A DNA stretch of 64,000 bases, taken from the NCBI GenBank assembly GCA_902826835.1, contig CADEGH010000029.1, positions 1 through 64,000 on the forward strand. Reading direction: 5' to 3'. Position 1 is the first letter of the stretch. Each line of letters starts with the position of its first letter. Below are positions 35,561-44,589 of this stretch, in pieces. The position numbers and the translations under genes were made by a program. The stretch comes from an uncultured bacterium. GTDB taxonomy: Bacteria; Planctomycetota; GCA-002687715. The notes beneath the pieces are model-generated. The model was not told the DNA's origin, made no database searches, and saw nothing but the letters and a program-made list of their open reading frames with translations.

Positions 35561-36568
35561 ATGATCCGTGCGCTTGCCTTGGTGGCCTTGGCCGCCGCCG
35601 CCCTCACCGGGTGCATCAAAACCGACACCAAAGCCGTGCTGGAAAAGGACGGCAGCGGCACCATCACCTATGAATCCGCCTACAAACTGGAGGCGGTGGA
35701 GTCGGCCCGCACTCGCATCGAGGACATGCGCGCCCAGGCTGAAGAGGCCGGTCGCGGCGCCGGCCAGACGGATCAGGCGGTCGAGCAGTTCGACAAGTTC
35801 CTGAAGGGCTTCGAGCCGGAGGCGGTAAGCGCCGACCTCAAAGCTCGCGGCTACGAGGTCGTGAGCACCACCCCATTCGAGGCCGAGGGGTACAAGGGAG
35901 TGAAAGTCGAGGCGAAGTTCACGGACATCAGCACGATTCTCCAGAAGGAGCGCGATGCCCGCGACGCGGAGCGAGCCAAGGCGGAAGCCGAGCGCGCGGC
36001 CGCCGGTGAAGGTCAAGGCGAAGGTCGCAACCGCCGTCGTGGTATGGGCGGCATGGGTCGCATGGGCGGGATGACGGCCCAGCTCCAGCCGACGCCGACG
36101 ATGGTCCAGGGTTTCGAAGTCACCCCCGATCCCAAAGTCGGTAAGGCGGTGCTCATGGCTCCGGCGTCGGGCCGCATGGGTGGGATGACTGGCGGGGGCC
36201 GCGGTGGCGCGGGCGGCGGCGGACGTGGTGGCATGGGCGGCAACATGGGCATGGAGGACTACCGCCGCACCCTGCGCATCAAGTTCCCGGGCAAGATTGT
36301 AGAAGCGCAGAACTGCCGCAAAGAAGACGATCACACCGTGAGCATGTCCGTGAAGGGCAGTGACATGACGCCCGACGAGGACGGAGAACTCTCCGGGATC
36401 ATGAAAGAAGGGGTCTCCGTGACTTTCGAAGTCCCCGAAGGCTGCAAGATCCAGTTCATCGATCCCAACGCCAAAAAGGCGCCCAAGGAAGGGGAAGCCC
36501 CGAAGGAAGGCGAGCCCACCGAGGGCGAGCCGCGTCGGCGTCGCGGCGACCTGCGCGGCGGTGGCTGA
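35561..36568 (+). CDS. lipoprotein with Gly/Met-rich segments
   Basis: A 335-residue putative lipoprotein: signal peptide with lipobox LTGC (Cys18). The mature part has an alpha/beta stretch (about residues 25-150, with charged helices and a DAERAKAEAERAAAG coiled-coil piece), then two low-complexity segments rich in Gly, Met and Arg (about 160-175 and 207-230, with repeats such as GGMGRMGGM and GRGGMGGNMG). A Lys/Pro/Glu-rich tail follows near the C terminus. I recognise no family. It is divergent from the AlaX-like gene (136 bases) and is followed by a strong terminator hairpin, so it is probably monocistronic. Confidence 0.72.
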   Translation: MIRALALVALAAAALTGCIKTDTKAVLEKDGSGTITYESAYKLEAVESARTRIEDMRAQAEEAGRGAGQTDQAVEQFDKFLKGFEPEAVSADLKARGYEVVSTTPFEAEGYKGVKVEAKFTDISTILQKERDARDAERAKAEAERAAAGEGQGEGRNRRRGMGGMGRMGGMTAQLQPTPTMVQGFEVTPDPKVGKAVLMAPASGRMGGMTGGGRGGAGGGGRGGMGGNMGMEDYRRTLRIKFPGKIVEAQNCRKEDDHTVSMSVKGSDMTPDEDGELSGIMKEGVSVTFEVPEGCKIQFIDPNAKKAPKEGEAPKEGEPTEGEPRRRRGDLRGGG

Positions 36569-36596
36569 GCCGTCACCAACGCCAAATTCGCAACTC

Positions 36597-36631
36597 GGGG
36601 CCGGGACAATCCAGGGGATGTCCCGGCCCTT
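36597..36631 (+). terminator. rho-independent-like terminator after the lipoprotein gene
   Basis: An 11-base-pair perfect stem, GGGCCGGGACA with TGTCCCGGCCC, and a 10-base loop, beginning about 30 bases after the stop codon of the lipoprotein gene. Only a weak T-rich stretch (TTCGTGTT) follows. Very stable stem. Confidence 0.7.
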
Positions 36632-36712
36632 CGTGTTACCGCCCGGGACTAGGGCGACTTGGGCAGCTAACGATCGAACTCCTGGGCCGTCCCCCCATCA
36701 CGGAGGCTACCC

Positions 36713-37306
36713 ATGAACATCTCGCGGCTCGCCCTCGTCGCTCCCCTCTTCTTGGTTCCCTGGCCGCTCCTGGAAATCTCCTCCATACCGGCGCCCGACC
36801 CTACCCACGAGGACGTCGCGAGGCAGGTTTTCTACGCCGTCTTGGAGAACTGCTACGAGGAGGGACTGTCCACCGAGGACGTGAAGATACTCCTTGCCTC
36901 CGACCAAGGCAGCGGAGCACCTCAGCACTTCGTTCCCGGCTGCCCGCTCTGCCTTCCGGTCCAGCGCGCCCTCACGGTCTACGCGGGTCGACCCAAGCTC
37001 CCCGGAACCAAGGAGGCGACCGACACCTTCGGCACCGGGCTTTCTACATCCGAGCGGGAGTCGCTTCGCACCTCTGACTTGGAGACGAGACTCTCCGTCC
37101 TCCACGATTTTGTGGAGCGCAGCATGCAGAGGCGAATCACGCTCCGCCGCCTGACCCCGGAGGAACGGAGGGTGGTGCAGTCACGCCTCGACGACCTGCG
37201 AGAGAAGGGAGTCGCGATCCTGAAGGGACTAATCGACGGCGGCTTCAGCGGCACGATGGCCGGAGCCAAGAGCTGCCCGTCCTGCGACGGCGGGTCCGGG
37301 CATTGA
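36713..37306 (+). CDS. exported protein with two CPxC motifs
   Basis: A 197-residue protein with an N-terminal hydrophobic segment (LALVAPLFLVPWPLL, about residues 6-20), so probably exported or anchored. The mature part contains CPLC (in FVPGCPLCLPVQ) and CPSC (in SCPSCDGGSGH, at the very C terminus), spaced about 115 residues apart. Paired CPxC motifs in an exported protein suggest a metal site or a redox-active pair. Between them is a largely charged alpha-helical region (about 105-180). The ATG at 36713 is preceded by GGAGG at a good distance. No family recognised. Confidence 0.68.
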   Translation: MNISRLALVAPLFLVPWPLLEISSIPAPDPTHEDVARQVFYAVLENCYEEGLSTEDVKILLASDQGSGAPQHFVPGCPLCLPVQRALTVYAGRPKLPGTKEATDTFGTGLSTSERESLRTSDLETRLSVLHDFVERSMQRRITLRRLTPEERRVVQSRLDDLREKGVAILKGLIDGGFSGTMAGAKSCPSCDGGSGH

Positions 37307-37309
37307 GCC

Positions 37310-37338
37310 GAGCGCGCCCGCGGATGGCGAGCGCGCTC
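37310..37338. terminator. GC-rich hairpin between convergent genes
   Basis: GAGCGCGC pairs with GCGCGCTC across a 13-base loop, in the 39-base gap between two convergent genes. There is no T-run, so it may act only weakly or in a factor-dependent way. Confidence 0.35.
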
Positions 37339-37345
37339 CGCGAAC

Positions 37346-39571
37346 TCACTTCTTTTCGGGCTCAGCTGCCGCCGGCGCCGGAGCGGGCGGCGTGTAGGGA
37401 ATCACGTTGCGCACCGCAGCCTGCGCATCCTTGAGCCAGCTCGGAGCCGGTTCCCAGCGCCACACCGCGTAGAAGAGGCCGGCGAGGAACAAGATGCCGA
37501 TGATGATCTTCGGCCACGGCGACTTCTTCGGCGCGAAGGGATCCGTGAGCAACCGGTTCGAGCCAGCCGGAAGCGTCGCGGTTTCGGTGAGTGCCCCACC
37601 GAGCGGGACGTTGACCTTCATGCGTCCGTTCACCGCCCAGCCGTTGGCGTCGAGGATCGGGCCGAGATTGCGCTGGCGCAACTTCATCCACGCGATGAGC
37701 ATCGCGGGGCCCGAGATGGCGAGCAGGAGGCCGATGACACCGAACGGGATCCACTTCCCGAGACCGAGGAAGGATTCCAGCAGTCCACCGATCGCGGCAG
37801 TGATCGCACCCACACCCACACCCAAGGCTGCCACCACTCCGACGTCGAACTTGGGCTTGGGCGCGGCAGCCGGGCCCTGGGTCGCGGCCTCACCGGTGGC
37901 CTGGGCGGTCGCGATCAGCTTCGAGGTGCTCGCTTCGTCGGCCGCGGCGGCCCGCTTGGCCACCGACTCCTCAATCCAGCGGAGGAGTTTTTTGTACGGT
38001 CCGAAGAATGCCTGCCGGATGCTGATCGGGTTGTCGACGATCTTGGTGATCGTCGCATCCCAGTCCCGTCCCTTGCGGTCGTAGAACAGACCGTTGCGCC
38101 CGACCATGAGATGATCGGAATCACCCGCCGTGAAGGCGGCGGCAATGGTCATCTTCTCGCCCGAGGGGCGCGTCACATCGCAGTAGGCCAAATAGGACTT
38201 GGCAAGCGTCGCGAGCACCCCGTGTTTTCCGGGATCGTCGACGCGGACGCACAGGTCACAACTTCGTCCGTCGAGATAGAGCGTGCCCGCCTGGAAGACC
38301 GCCGGGCGCTTGCGTGAGTAGAAGTCCCCGAAGGCCACGAAGTTGTTCAGGAGTTGGTAGAGATCGCGGTAGTAGCGGGTCAGGCGCTCGACTTCAGCGA
38401 GGCCCTCGAACTCCTTCGCGACCGTGAGGTCCTGGGCAATCGCCTTGTGCAGCAGCTCTTTGGCCTTGGAAGCCAAGAGATCTTTGGCCCGCTTGATTCC
38501 CAGGCCCGCGACCTTGGCGCCGCCCTTAGTGGCGTTCCAGCCCTCGAAGGCGACAAACTTCCCACGAATCGTGGCAAAGTCGGCTTCAGAAAGGGACTTC
38601 TTGTCGGCGCCGAGCAGGGGTTCGACTACCAGCTTTTGGAAGGTCGCCATCGCGCCCGCCCAGGCCGGGTTGAGCTTGTCGCCGGTGGGCAACGCTCGCC
38701 CGGCTTCGATCTGGGCCAGGGGGAAGTGAGCAACATCTTGGCTCGCGACCGACAGGTCCTTGGCCGCGATTTCCAGATACTTGGCCTCGGCTTGGTTCAG
38801 GAGGGCCTGGGCCCGCGCATCGAAGGCCGCGAGCCGGCAGCGAGCGAAGTAGTCTTCGATCTTATTGGCCACCGCGGTCATTGCGGCGTGCGCGGGGGCA
38901 GTCCCCTCGCCGAGGGGCATGACTCCCTTGGCGTCGGCCTCCGCGAGCTTGTGCCAATCCGCGAAGGCTTGCAGCTCGGCGAAGAAGGCATCCACCGCCG
39001 CGGCATTGAACCCGGCCTTGCCGCTTCGGTCCGGAGTGCCTCCCATACAGGCGACCACTTCTTCGGCGACCTTGCGAAGAGCCGCATCGTCGATGCTCTC
39101 CGGCGGAACGATTCCGTCCCCGTTGAGTTTGGCGGTGCCGAAGATCTTGGCAGTCTCCATCGCATCGGCGACCGAGATCTCCGTCTCGTCCCCCTTGCCG
39201 AGGCCTTCGAGGATTTGCTTGGCGGCCCCGAGCATGATCTTGCCCTCGGGGGTGCCGGTTTGGATGGCAGACAGCGGCATGGTTTCGCTGCCGTCGAGCA
39301 GGCCGTCGGGCTTGGCGAGAACCTTCTTCAGCCAACGGGTGGCCGCCAGGATTTCGGGAGCCCGAACTCGCCCGTCCTTGTCGGTATCGAGGAGTTGGAG
39401 GGTACGCTCGTCGAACTCGAGCCCCTTGACCGGGCAGCTCAGCGCGACCCAGAGCTTTTGATCCAAGTTTTCGAGGTTGAGGATGTCGGCGCCGGATTCC
39501 AGGAGAACCTGGTCGACGCCGCCAGCCCGGAAGAAGGACCAGCGGTGAGAATTCGAAGTGCGGGTAGCCAT
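37346..39571 (-). CDS. EF-hand-containing membrane protein
   Basis: A 741-residue protein. The first EF-hand-like loop is in LLDTDKDGRVRAPEI (about residues 61-75), a good Ca-binding loop with acidic residues at the expected places; a second, weaker one is near KLNGDGIVPPESI. A long, largely helical middle (about 190-490) follows, with no repeat I can name. Two or three hydrophobic segments lie in the last 180 residues (around VAALGVGVGAITAAIGGLLESFLG, read in part, GVIGLLLAISGPAML and ILFLAGLFYAVW), placing the bulk of the protein on one side of a membrane. There is no signal peptide. The ATG at 39571 is chosen because the frame upstream has no domain. Confidence 0.75.
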   Translation of the reverse strand: MATRTSNSHRWSFFRAGGVDQVLLESGADILNLENLDQKLWVALSCPVKGLEFDERTLQLLDTDKDGRVRAPEILAATRWLKKVLAKPDGLLDGSETMPLSAIQTGTPEGKIMLGAAKQILEGLGKGDETEISVADAMETAKIFGTAKLNGDGIVPPESIDDAALRKVAEEVVACMGGTPDRSGKAGFNAAAVDAFFAELQAFADWHKLAEADAKGVMPLGEGTAPAHAAMTAVANKIEDYFARCRLAAFDARAQALLNQAEAKYLEIAAKDLSVASQDVAHFPLAQIEAGRALPTGDKLNPAWAGAMATFQKLVVEPLLGADKKSLSEADFATIRGKFVAFEGWNATKGGAKVAGLGIKRAKDLLASKAKELLHKAIAQDLTVAKEFEGLAEVERLTRYYRDLYQLLNNFVAFGDFYSRKRPAVFQAGTLYLDGRSCDLCVRVDDPGKHGVLATLAKSYLAYCDVTRPSGEKMTIAAAFTAGDSDHLMVGRNGLFYDRKGRDWDATITKIVDNPISIRQAFFGPYKKLLRWIEESVAKRAAAADEASTSKLIATAQATGEAATQGPAAAPKPKFDVGVVAALGVGVGAITAAIGGLLESFLGLGKWIPFGVIGLLLAISGPAMLIAWMKLRQRNLGPILDANGWAVNGRMKVNVPLGGALTETATLPAGSNRLLTDPFAPKKSPWPKIIIGILFLAGLFYAVWRWEPAPSWLKDAQAAVRNVIPYTPPAPAPAAAEPEKK

Positions 39572-39700
39572 AATCAAGACTCGCGGCTGTGGACGCGATG
39601 GGAGGAGAGGACGCCGAAAATGCGTCCGTGGTGGTGCGAGACAGTGTCCCACCGACCCCGTTCGCACAAGGTCCGGAATTCGAGTCCCGTTGGCGCCAGC

Positions 39701-40891
39701 ATGACCGCCCACTACCAGACACCACTGCTCCCCATACTCACGGGCCTGTCACTCCTCTTGGCCGCCTGCTCGGGGGGAAACGCCGACGTGCCACCTCCAC
39801 CCATGCGGGTGCGTTGGGCACCGGCGGCTTCCGCAGGAAAGCCCCTCGGCCCGGAAAGCCTAGGCGCCCATTTCCGTCACCACTCGCCCCACGGCGCGAT
39901 CTCGCCGGACGGCCGCACCATCGCCGCCTCCGGTGACACACCCTCACTCTGGGAACTGGAGTCGGGCGCCTTGACGGAGCTCGCGCAGCCGGCACTTGCG
40001 AGTTGCCGGTGCCTCCTCTTTTCACCGGACGGGCGCCGGCTCGCGGGCCTGGTTCCGGACGGGCGTCGGCTCGTGGTGTTGGCCTGGCCGGTACGCTCAG
40101 TAGTCGTGGAGGTCGACCTTCCGTTCGAGGCCGAACGGATCGCCTTCGAGGGCACCGGCGACACCATTCTGGCCTCGGGACGCGAACAATTCGCCACGGT
40201 GGACCTCACCTCCGGTCTCGTCCACGAGCCGGTCGCCATCCCCGATCCGGACTTGATCGAAGCCTTCGCCGGTCCCTCCCCGGGAGAATGGCTCGCCATC
40301 GGCACCGGGCTTCGTCCCCGGACTCGCCTGCTCCGATTGCGGCCTGGACAGGCCGAGTGGGCCGTCGAGAGCGCCCTGATCACGCAGGTGCGCCAAGACC
40401 GAGCCTTCCTGCGATCAACCCTGACGGACGGGCGCGACCTCGGAATCGCCATCGATCCGGACGCGGGCGCCCGGCTCCTTGGTTTCCGGGGCACCCCCGC
40501 GACGGTCTTGGTGCCGCCCGAGCGTCTCCCCTCCCGAGCGGTGCTGGCCCGAAACGGAGCGTGGGCGGCCGTGCTCGCGAGAACCGCCGCCGCGGCCGAC
40601 GAAGACTCCATTTCCGTGTTTGCCGGGACCTCCCGCCATCCCGCCCTCGTGATCGACCTGCCCGTCGGCGAGAGCTTCATTTTCGATTTTGTCGGCGGGA
40701 ACTCCGAGCTCTGCGTTGCGTCAGAAAGCGAAGGCAGCGTGGTTGTGTACGCGCTGCCCACCGGGGAACGCCGATTCGAGGGCCGCCTGGGCGGGTGTTT
40801 GCCTCGGAGCCTCGCGAGCTCCGCCAACGGACGCACCATTCTGGCGATCGACGAGGATGGCCTCGGTTGGGCCTGGCGGCGTACGCCCTGA
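39701..40891 (+). CDS. lipoprotein with WD40-like beta-propeller
   Basis: A 396-residue protein with a signal peptide and lipobox LAAC (Cys23). The mature part has repeated SPDGRxxA-type blades (GAISPDGRTIAASG, then LLFSPDGRRLAGL, then degenerate copies), and ends SLASSANGRTILAIDEDG. This is the pattern of a small WD40/PQQ-like beta-propeller, perhaps with six or seven blades. Its role is unknown; such lipoproteins often form envelope complexes. The ATG at 39701 is chosen because a signal peptide starts there. It is divergent from the EF-hand gene (129 bases apart). Confidence 0.72.
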   Translation: MTAHYQTPLLPILTGLSLLLAACSGGNADVPPPPMRVRWAPAASAGKPLGPESLGAHFRHHSPHGAISPDGRTIAASGDTPSLWELESGALTELAQPALASCRCLLFSPDGRRLAGLVPDGRRLVVLAWPVRSVVVEVDLPFEAERIAFEGTGDTILASGREQFATVDLTSGLVHEPVAIPDPDLIEAFAGPSPGEWLAIGTGLRPRTRLLRLRPGQAEWAVESALITQVRQDRAFLRSTLTDGRDLGIAIDPDAGARLLGFRGTPATVLVPPERLPSRAVLARNGAWAAVLARTAAAADEDSISVFAGTSRHPALVIDLPVGESFIFDFVGGNSELCVASESEGSVVVYALPTGERRFEGRLGGCLPRSLASSANGRTILAIDEDGLGWAWRRTP

Positions 40892-40930
40892 CCCGACTTA
40901 CGGACTCGTGACAGGCGAATCGTCCCGCCA

Positions 40931-40940
40931 ACAGTACTGT
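40931..40940. other. 10-base palindrome in a promoter region
   Basis: ACAGTACTGT, a perfect inverted repeat 25 bases before the predicted start of the DUF4139 gene. It could be an operator half-site, but it is short enough to be chance. Confidence 0.25.
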
Positions 40941-40965
40941 CCAGACACCGATGAGGATTCCAATC

Positions 40966-42783
40966 ATGTTCATCAAAATCACCCTGGCGGTCGCCGCCTT
41001 GGCTCTCGTGTCCGCAGCCCAGCTCCCCGCCAACGTCGGCAAAGTGGACCGTGTGGTCCTTTACCGCGGCCAGGCACTCGTGACCCGCAGCATCGCGGTT
41101 TCGGCCAAGGACCGACTCGTGGAGGTCCTGATCGAAAATCTGCCCGAGCGGGTCGTGTCACCAAGCCTGTTCGCCGAGGCCTCCGAAGGCGCGGAAGTGC
41201 GGGCGGTGCGTTATCGGGAAGTCCCACTCGCCGCGGCGGGGACCGAAGCGCTTCGGGAACTCGAGGAGCGGGCCGAGGCGCTGCAAGACCAGATCAATCG
41301 CGCGGAGCGCACGAAGTCCCTGGCCGAGTCCGAGATCAACTCCCTCGCGAGCCTCCACGGATTCGTGGTGCCGACCGCGCACGGGGACCTCGGGAAGGGC
41401 GTGCTGAACGCCGAGGTGTTGGAGCGACTCATCACCTTTGGAGCGGAGCGGCGCAAAGCCCTCACTGGGGAGATTCTCGACACCGAAGTCGAGATCCGGC
41501 GCCTGCGGCGTGAACTCGACGCCATCGTCCGCGAGCGGGCGGCCCGCGCTCCGGCCGGGCCGAAACTCCGTCGCGAAGCGCTCGTCTATCTCGAGAAAAC
41601 GACGGAGGGGCCCGTGCAGCTCCAGCTCTCGTACTTGGTCGACGCCTGCGGTTGGTCGGCGCTCTACAACCTGCGGGGAGCCACCGGAGATTCGAAGGTC
41701 GCCATCGAGGCCAACGCCGTCATCCAGCAGATGAGCGGCGAGGAATGGGATCAGGTCGAACTGGTGCTCTCCACTGCGACGCCGGGCATGAACGCCCAGG
41801 TTCCCGCATTGTCGCCCTTCAACGTGGCCATGATCGGCGGCCTCTCGACCAATCCCTACCGCTCGGAGGATGTCACCATCGCCGCAGGGCGCATGAAAGA
41901 CATCCGAGCTCGCCAGGAACTAGCCAACATCGCCATGTTCAATGCCGCCAGTCTCGGCGCCAATCTCCAATCCAATTGGGCGTTGAACAACCTCGCGGTC
42001 GAATGCCAGACGATGGAGCTGAACGAGGACAAATCCCTGCTCCAGGCGGCTTCCGAGCGGGCGGAGTCTGAAGAAGGCCCGAGCGTGTCTTATCGCCTCT
42101 CCGGTCGGGTGAGCCTCGCGAGTCGGCACGATCAGCAGCTCGTGCGCATCGCAAAGCTGAGCCTGCCGGGAAGACACTACTTCGTGGCCTCCCCACTCCT
42201 CAGCGATTGGGTCTTCCGCGAGGCGTCCGTCGCCAACCAGAGCGAACTCGATCTCCTCGGAGGGGAAGCCAACGCCTACCTGGACGGCCGATTTGTCGGC
42301 AAGACCGAGATCCCCTCGATCGCCCGTGGCCAACGATTCGTGATCGGCTTTGGCGCCGATCCGCAACTTCGCACCAGCCGCACCCAAGTCGATCGCACGG
42401 AGACCGTGCAGGGCGGAAACAAGGTCACCAAGCTGACCTACCGCCTCACGCTCGAGAACTTCAAATCCGAGGCAGTCGAAATCCTCCTGCAAGATCGTGT
42501 CCCGCACGCCGACCAAAAAGAGACGCTCCGCGTGACCCTGGCCGAAATGGACGGAACTCTGAGCGACGATCCCGACTACCTGCGCATCGAACGGCCGATG
42601 GGGATCCTGCGTTGGAATCGCAAGGTCGAGGCCAATGCCCTCGGCGACAAGGCCCATTTGTTCCAGTTCGCCTACAGCCTCGAGCACGATCGCAACCTCA
42701 CGATCGGAGTGCCTTCCGCCGAGTCGAGCAAGAAGGCCCAGCAGGAGTTCGAAACGCTCCTGAAGCAGCGCGCCGCGCGGTGA
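40966..42783 (+). CDS. exported DUF4139 domain protein
   Basis: A 605-residue protein with a signal peptide (FIKITLAVAALALVSAAQ) and the DUF4140/DUF4139 arrangement: an N-terminal beta domain (VDRVVLYRGQALVTRSIAV), an amphipathic helical region (about residues 80-195), and a C-terminal beta domain with QLSYLVDACGWSALYNL and SLPGRHYFVASPLLSDW. The family includes mucoidy inhibitor A-like proteins of unknown activity. The ATG at 40966 was chosen over the one at 40951 because a GAGGA lies at the right distance and the signal peptide begins there. Confidence 0.85.
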   Translation: MFIKITLAVAALALVSAAQLPANVGKVDRVVLYRGQALVTRSIAVSAKDRLVEVLIENLPERVVSPSLFAEASEGAEVRAVRYREVPLAAAGTEALRELEERAEALQDQINRAERTKSLAESEINSLASLHGFVVPTAHGDLGKGVLNAEVLERLITFGAERRKALTGEILDTEVEIRRLRRELDAIVRERAARAPAGPKLRREALVYLEKTTEGPVQLQLSYLVDACGWSALYNLRGATGDSKVAIEANAVIQQMSGEEWDQVELVLSTATPGMNAQVPALSPFNVAMIGGLSTNPYRSEDVTIAAGRMKDIRARQELANIAMFNAASLGANLQSNWALNNLAVECQTMELNEDKSLLQAASERAESEEGPSVSYRLSGRVSLASRHDQQLVRIAKLSLPGRHYFVASPLLSDWVFREASVANQSELDLLGGEANAYLDGRFVGKTEIPSIARGQRFVIGFGADPQLRTSRTQVDRTETVQGGNKVTKLTYRLTLENFKSEAVEILLQDRVPHADQKETLRVTLAEMDGTLSDDPDYLRIERPMGILRWNRKVEANALGDKAHLFQFAYSLEHDRNLTIGVPSAESSKKAQQEFETLLKQRAAR

Positions 42784-42804
42784 GTCGTCGCGGTGGAGCG
42801 GGGC

Positions 42805-43521
42805 TCACTCCGCGTTGGCGTCGGCCAACAGGAAGTTGAGTTCGCTCCCGGGAGCAAATTCAACCGGCTCGCGTCCGCGACGAAACAACCGCGCCCCGTG
42901 GATTCCCCGAAGCTGCGCCCGATCTCCCTGCACGCGCAGTTGAGCCCCTTCGCGAAGGCCCAACACCGGCAGTTCGTTCATCTCGTGATACTCCCGAAGG
43001 CGCGTCTCCCGGGTTTCCCCGTGGTGCTTGCTCGTCGGATCGGGATCGAGATAGTGGGCGTTGAGCTGGAAGGGGATCAACTCCAGCGCCTTGAAGTTGC
43101 GGGGAAAGACGATCGGCATGTCGTTGGTGGTCATGATCGTCGGACAAGCGAGGTTCGAACCCGCGCTCGAACCCATGTACGGCACCCCCGCCCGGATCCG
43201 ACTGCGCAGCTTCGGGAGTAGCCCCGCGTTCTGCATGGAGGCGAGCAACCGGAAGGTGTTGCCACCTCCGACAAAAAAGCCCTGAGCCTCTTTGATCGCG
43301 GTCGCGGGGTCCGCAGTCTGGTGGATAGAGGTCAATTCGAAGCCGAGTTCGGCAAAACGATTGCGAACCTTGGCGGCGTAAGCATCGTGATCCTTCAGGG
43401 CGAACGGGAAGAACAGGATCTTCTTCCGGTTGGAAAAAAGCGCCCTGACGTCCGCCTCGCACTGTTCGAGGTAGCCGTAGCCGTGCACGACCGAGGAGCT
43501 GACGAGGAGAAGGTCTCTCAT
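42805..43521 (-). CDS. pepE: dipeptidase E
   Basis: A 238-residue serine peptidase of the PepE (alpha-aspartyl dipeptidase, S51) family. The catalytic Ser is in YMGSSAGSN (Ser119), with Asp134 in TTNDMP and His156 in LNAHYLDP; the spacing matches the E. coli triad of Ser120, Asp135, His157. It cleaves Asp-X dipeptides in the cytoplasm. It is convergent with the DUF4139 gene, 21 bases away. Confidence 0.92.
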   Translation of the reverse strand: MRDLLLVSSSVVHGYGYLEQCEADVRALFSNRKKILFFPFALKDHDAYAAKVRNRFAELGFELTSIHQTADPATAIKEAQGFFVGGGNTFRLLASMQNAGLLPKLRSRIRAGVPYMGSSAGSNLACPTIMTTNDMPIVFPRNFKALELIPFQLNAHYLDPDPTSKHHGETRETRLREYHEMNELPVLGLREGAQLRVQGDRAQLRGIHGARLFRRGREPVEFAPGSELNFLLADANAE

Positions 43522-43691
43522 GGCGCAGGCATCCTAAGGGCCGAAGTGGACTGGGCTTCCGCCGTTCTATCGATATTTCCGCACGATCACTGCCAAAGTT
43601 CGCTATTTCCGTCACACCGCGCGCCTCGTATCTTGCTGGTGACTGAAGGTGGCTGCTCACGGATCGGACCAGCCACCCGGGGAGGAACCCC

Positions 43692-44555
43692 ATGAACAAC
43701 CAACTGAAGACTATCGTGCTCCTCGGCGGGCTCTCCGCCATTCTGATCGGGATCGGCGGTGCCATCGGGCAGGGCGGCTTGATCGTCTGCTCCGTGCTGG
43801 CGGTCGCCATGAACTTCGGCGCTTATTTCTTCTCCGACAAGATGGTTCTCCGGGCCCACCGCGCCCAGATCGTGACGGAGCGGGAAGCGCCCGAGCTCCA
43901 TCGGATGGTGAAAGAGCTCGCCGATCGCGCGGGCATTCCGATGCCGAAGGTCGCGGTCATGCCGAGCGATCAACCCAACGCCTTTGCCACCGGTCGCAAT
44001 CCCGCCCACGGGCTCGTGGCGGTGACCGACGGCATCATGCGCATCCTGTCCCCCCGCGAACTGCGCGGCGTCATTGCCCACGAACTCGCGCACATCAAGA
44101 ACCGGGACATCCTGGTCGCCACCATCGCCGCCGCTGCCGCGTCGGTGATCAGCAGCGCCAGCAACCTGTTCCTCTGGTTCGGCGCGGGCTCGCAGAACAA
44201 CGAAGAGGAGGGCAGCGGCGCCGGCAACCTCGCCATGCTCATCCTCGCCCCTATCGCGGCCACGCTCGTCCAACTCGGGATCTCGCGCTCGCGCGAGTAC
44301 CTTGCGGACGAAACGGGCGCCCGCATCTGCGGCGATCCCGAAGCGTTGGCCTCGGCCCTGCAGAAGATCGAGCGCTACGCGCGTGGCATCCCCATGGACG
44401 CCACTCCCGCCACCGCCAGCCTCTTCATCATCAATCCCCTGCGCGGCCAAAGCCTCGCCGGTCTTTTCTCCACCCACCCCCAAACCGCCGAGCGCATCCG
44501 CCGCCTGATGCTCCTCTCCTCCTCCACCCCCGCCTTCGCCTTCGCGGGCCGCTGA
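43692..44555 (+). CDS. htpX: M48 family membrane metalloprotease HtpX-like
   Basis: A 287-residue zinc metalloprotease. It has two N-terminal hydrophobic segments (about 8-46), the zinc site HELAH (His130, Glu131, His134), a second hydrophobic pair (about 140-195), and a downstream SREYLADETGAR Glu ligand. HtpX-type enzymes degrade misfolded membrane proteins at the inner membrane. An exact GGAGGA stands before the ATG. A short hairpin without T-run follows its stop, and the next gene (minus strand) belongs to a different, lower-G+C cassette. Confidence 0.92.
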   Translation: MNNQLKTIVLLGGLSAILIGIGGAIGQGGLIVCSVLAVAMNFGAYFFSDKMVLRAHRAQIVTEREAPELHRMVKELADRAGIPMPKVAVMPSDQPNAFATGRNPAHGLVAVTDGIMRILSPRELRGVIAHELAHIKNRDILVATIAAAAASVISSASNLFLWFGAGSQNNEEEGSGAGNLAMLILAPIAATLVQLGISRSREYLADETGARICGDPEALASALQKIERYARGIPMDATPATASLFIINPLRGQSLAGLFSTHPQTAERIRRLMLLSSSTPAFAFAGR

Positions 44556-44571
44556 CGCATGAGGGGTTAGC

Positions 44572-44586
44572 CCTGCCCTTGGCAGG
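44572..44586. terminator. short hairpin between convergent genes
   Basis: CCTGCC pairs with GGCAGG over a 3-base loop in the 34-base gap between htpX and the DUF3226 gene. Without a T-run it is weak evidence for a terminator. Confidence 0.3.
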
Positions 44587-44589
44587 CGA

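Noticed and set aside
38354..39700. A longer N terminus for the WD40-like lipoprotein
   Set aside because: The region overlaps the EF-hand protein on the other strand; the signal peptide with lipobox begins at 39701.
39617..39702. A tRNA-like 3' half (TTCGAGT loop, CGCCGA pairing with TTGGCG) in the gap between the EF-hand and WD40 lipoprotein genes
   Set aside because: The T stem has too few pairs, no convincing D or anticodon arm can be drawn, and the acceptor stem needs a wobble and loses its end pair. I treat it as chance or a badly decayed tRNA. A covariance-model search would decide.
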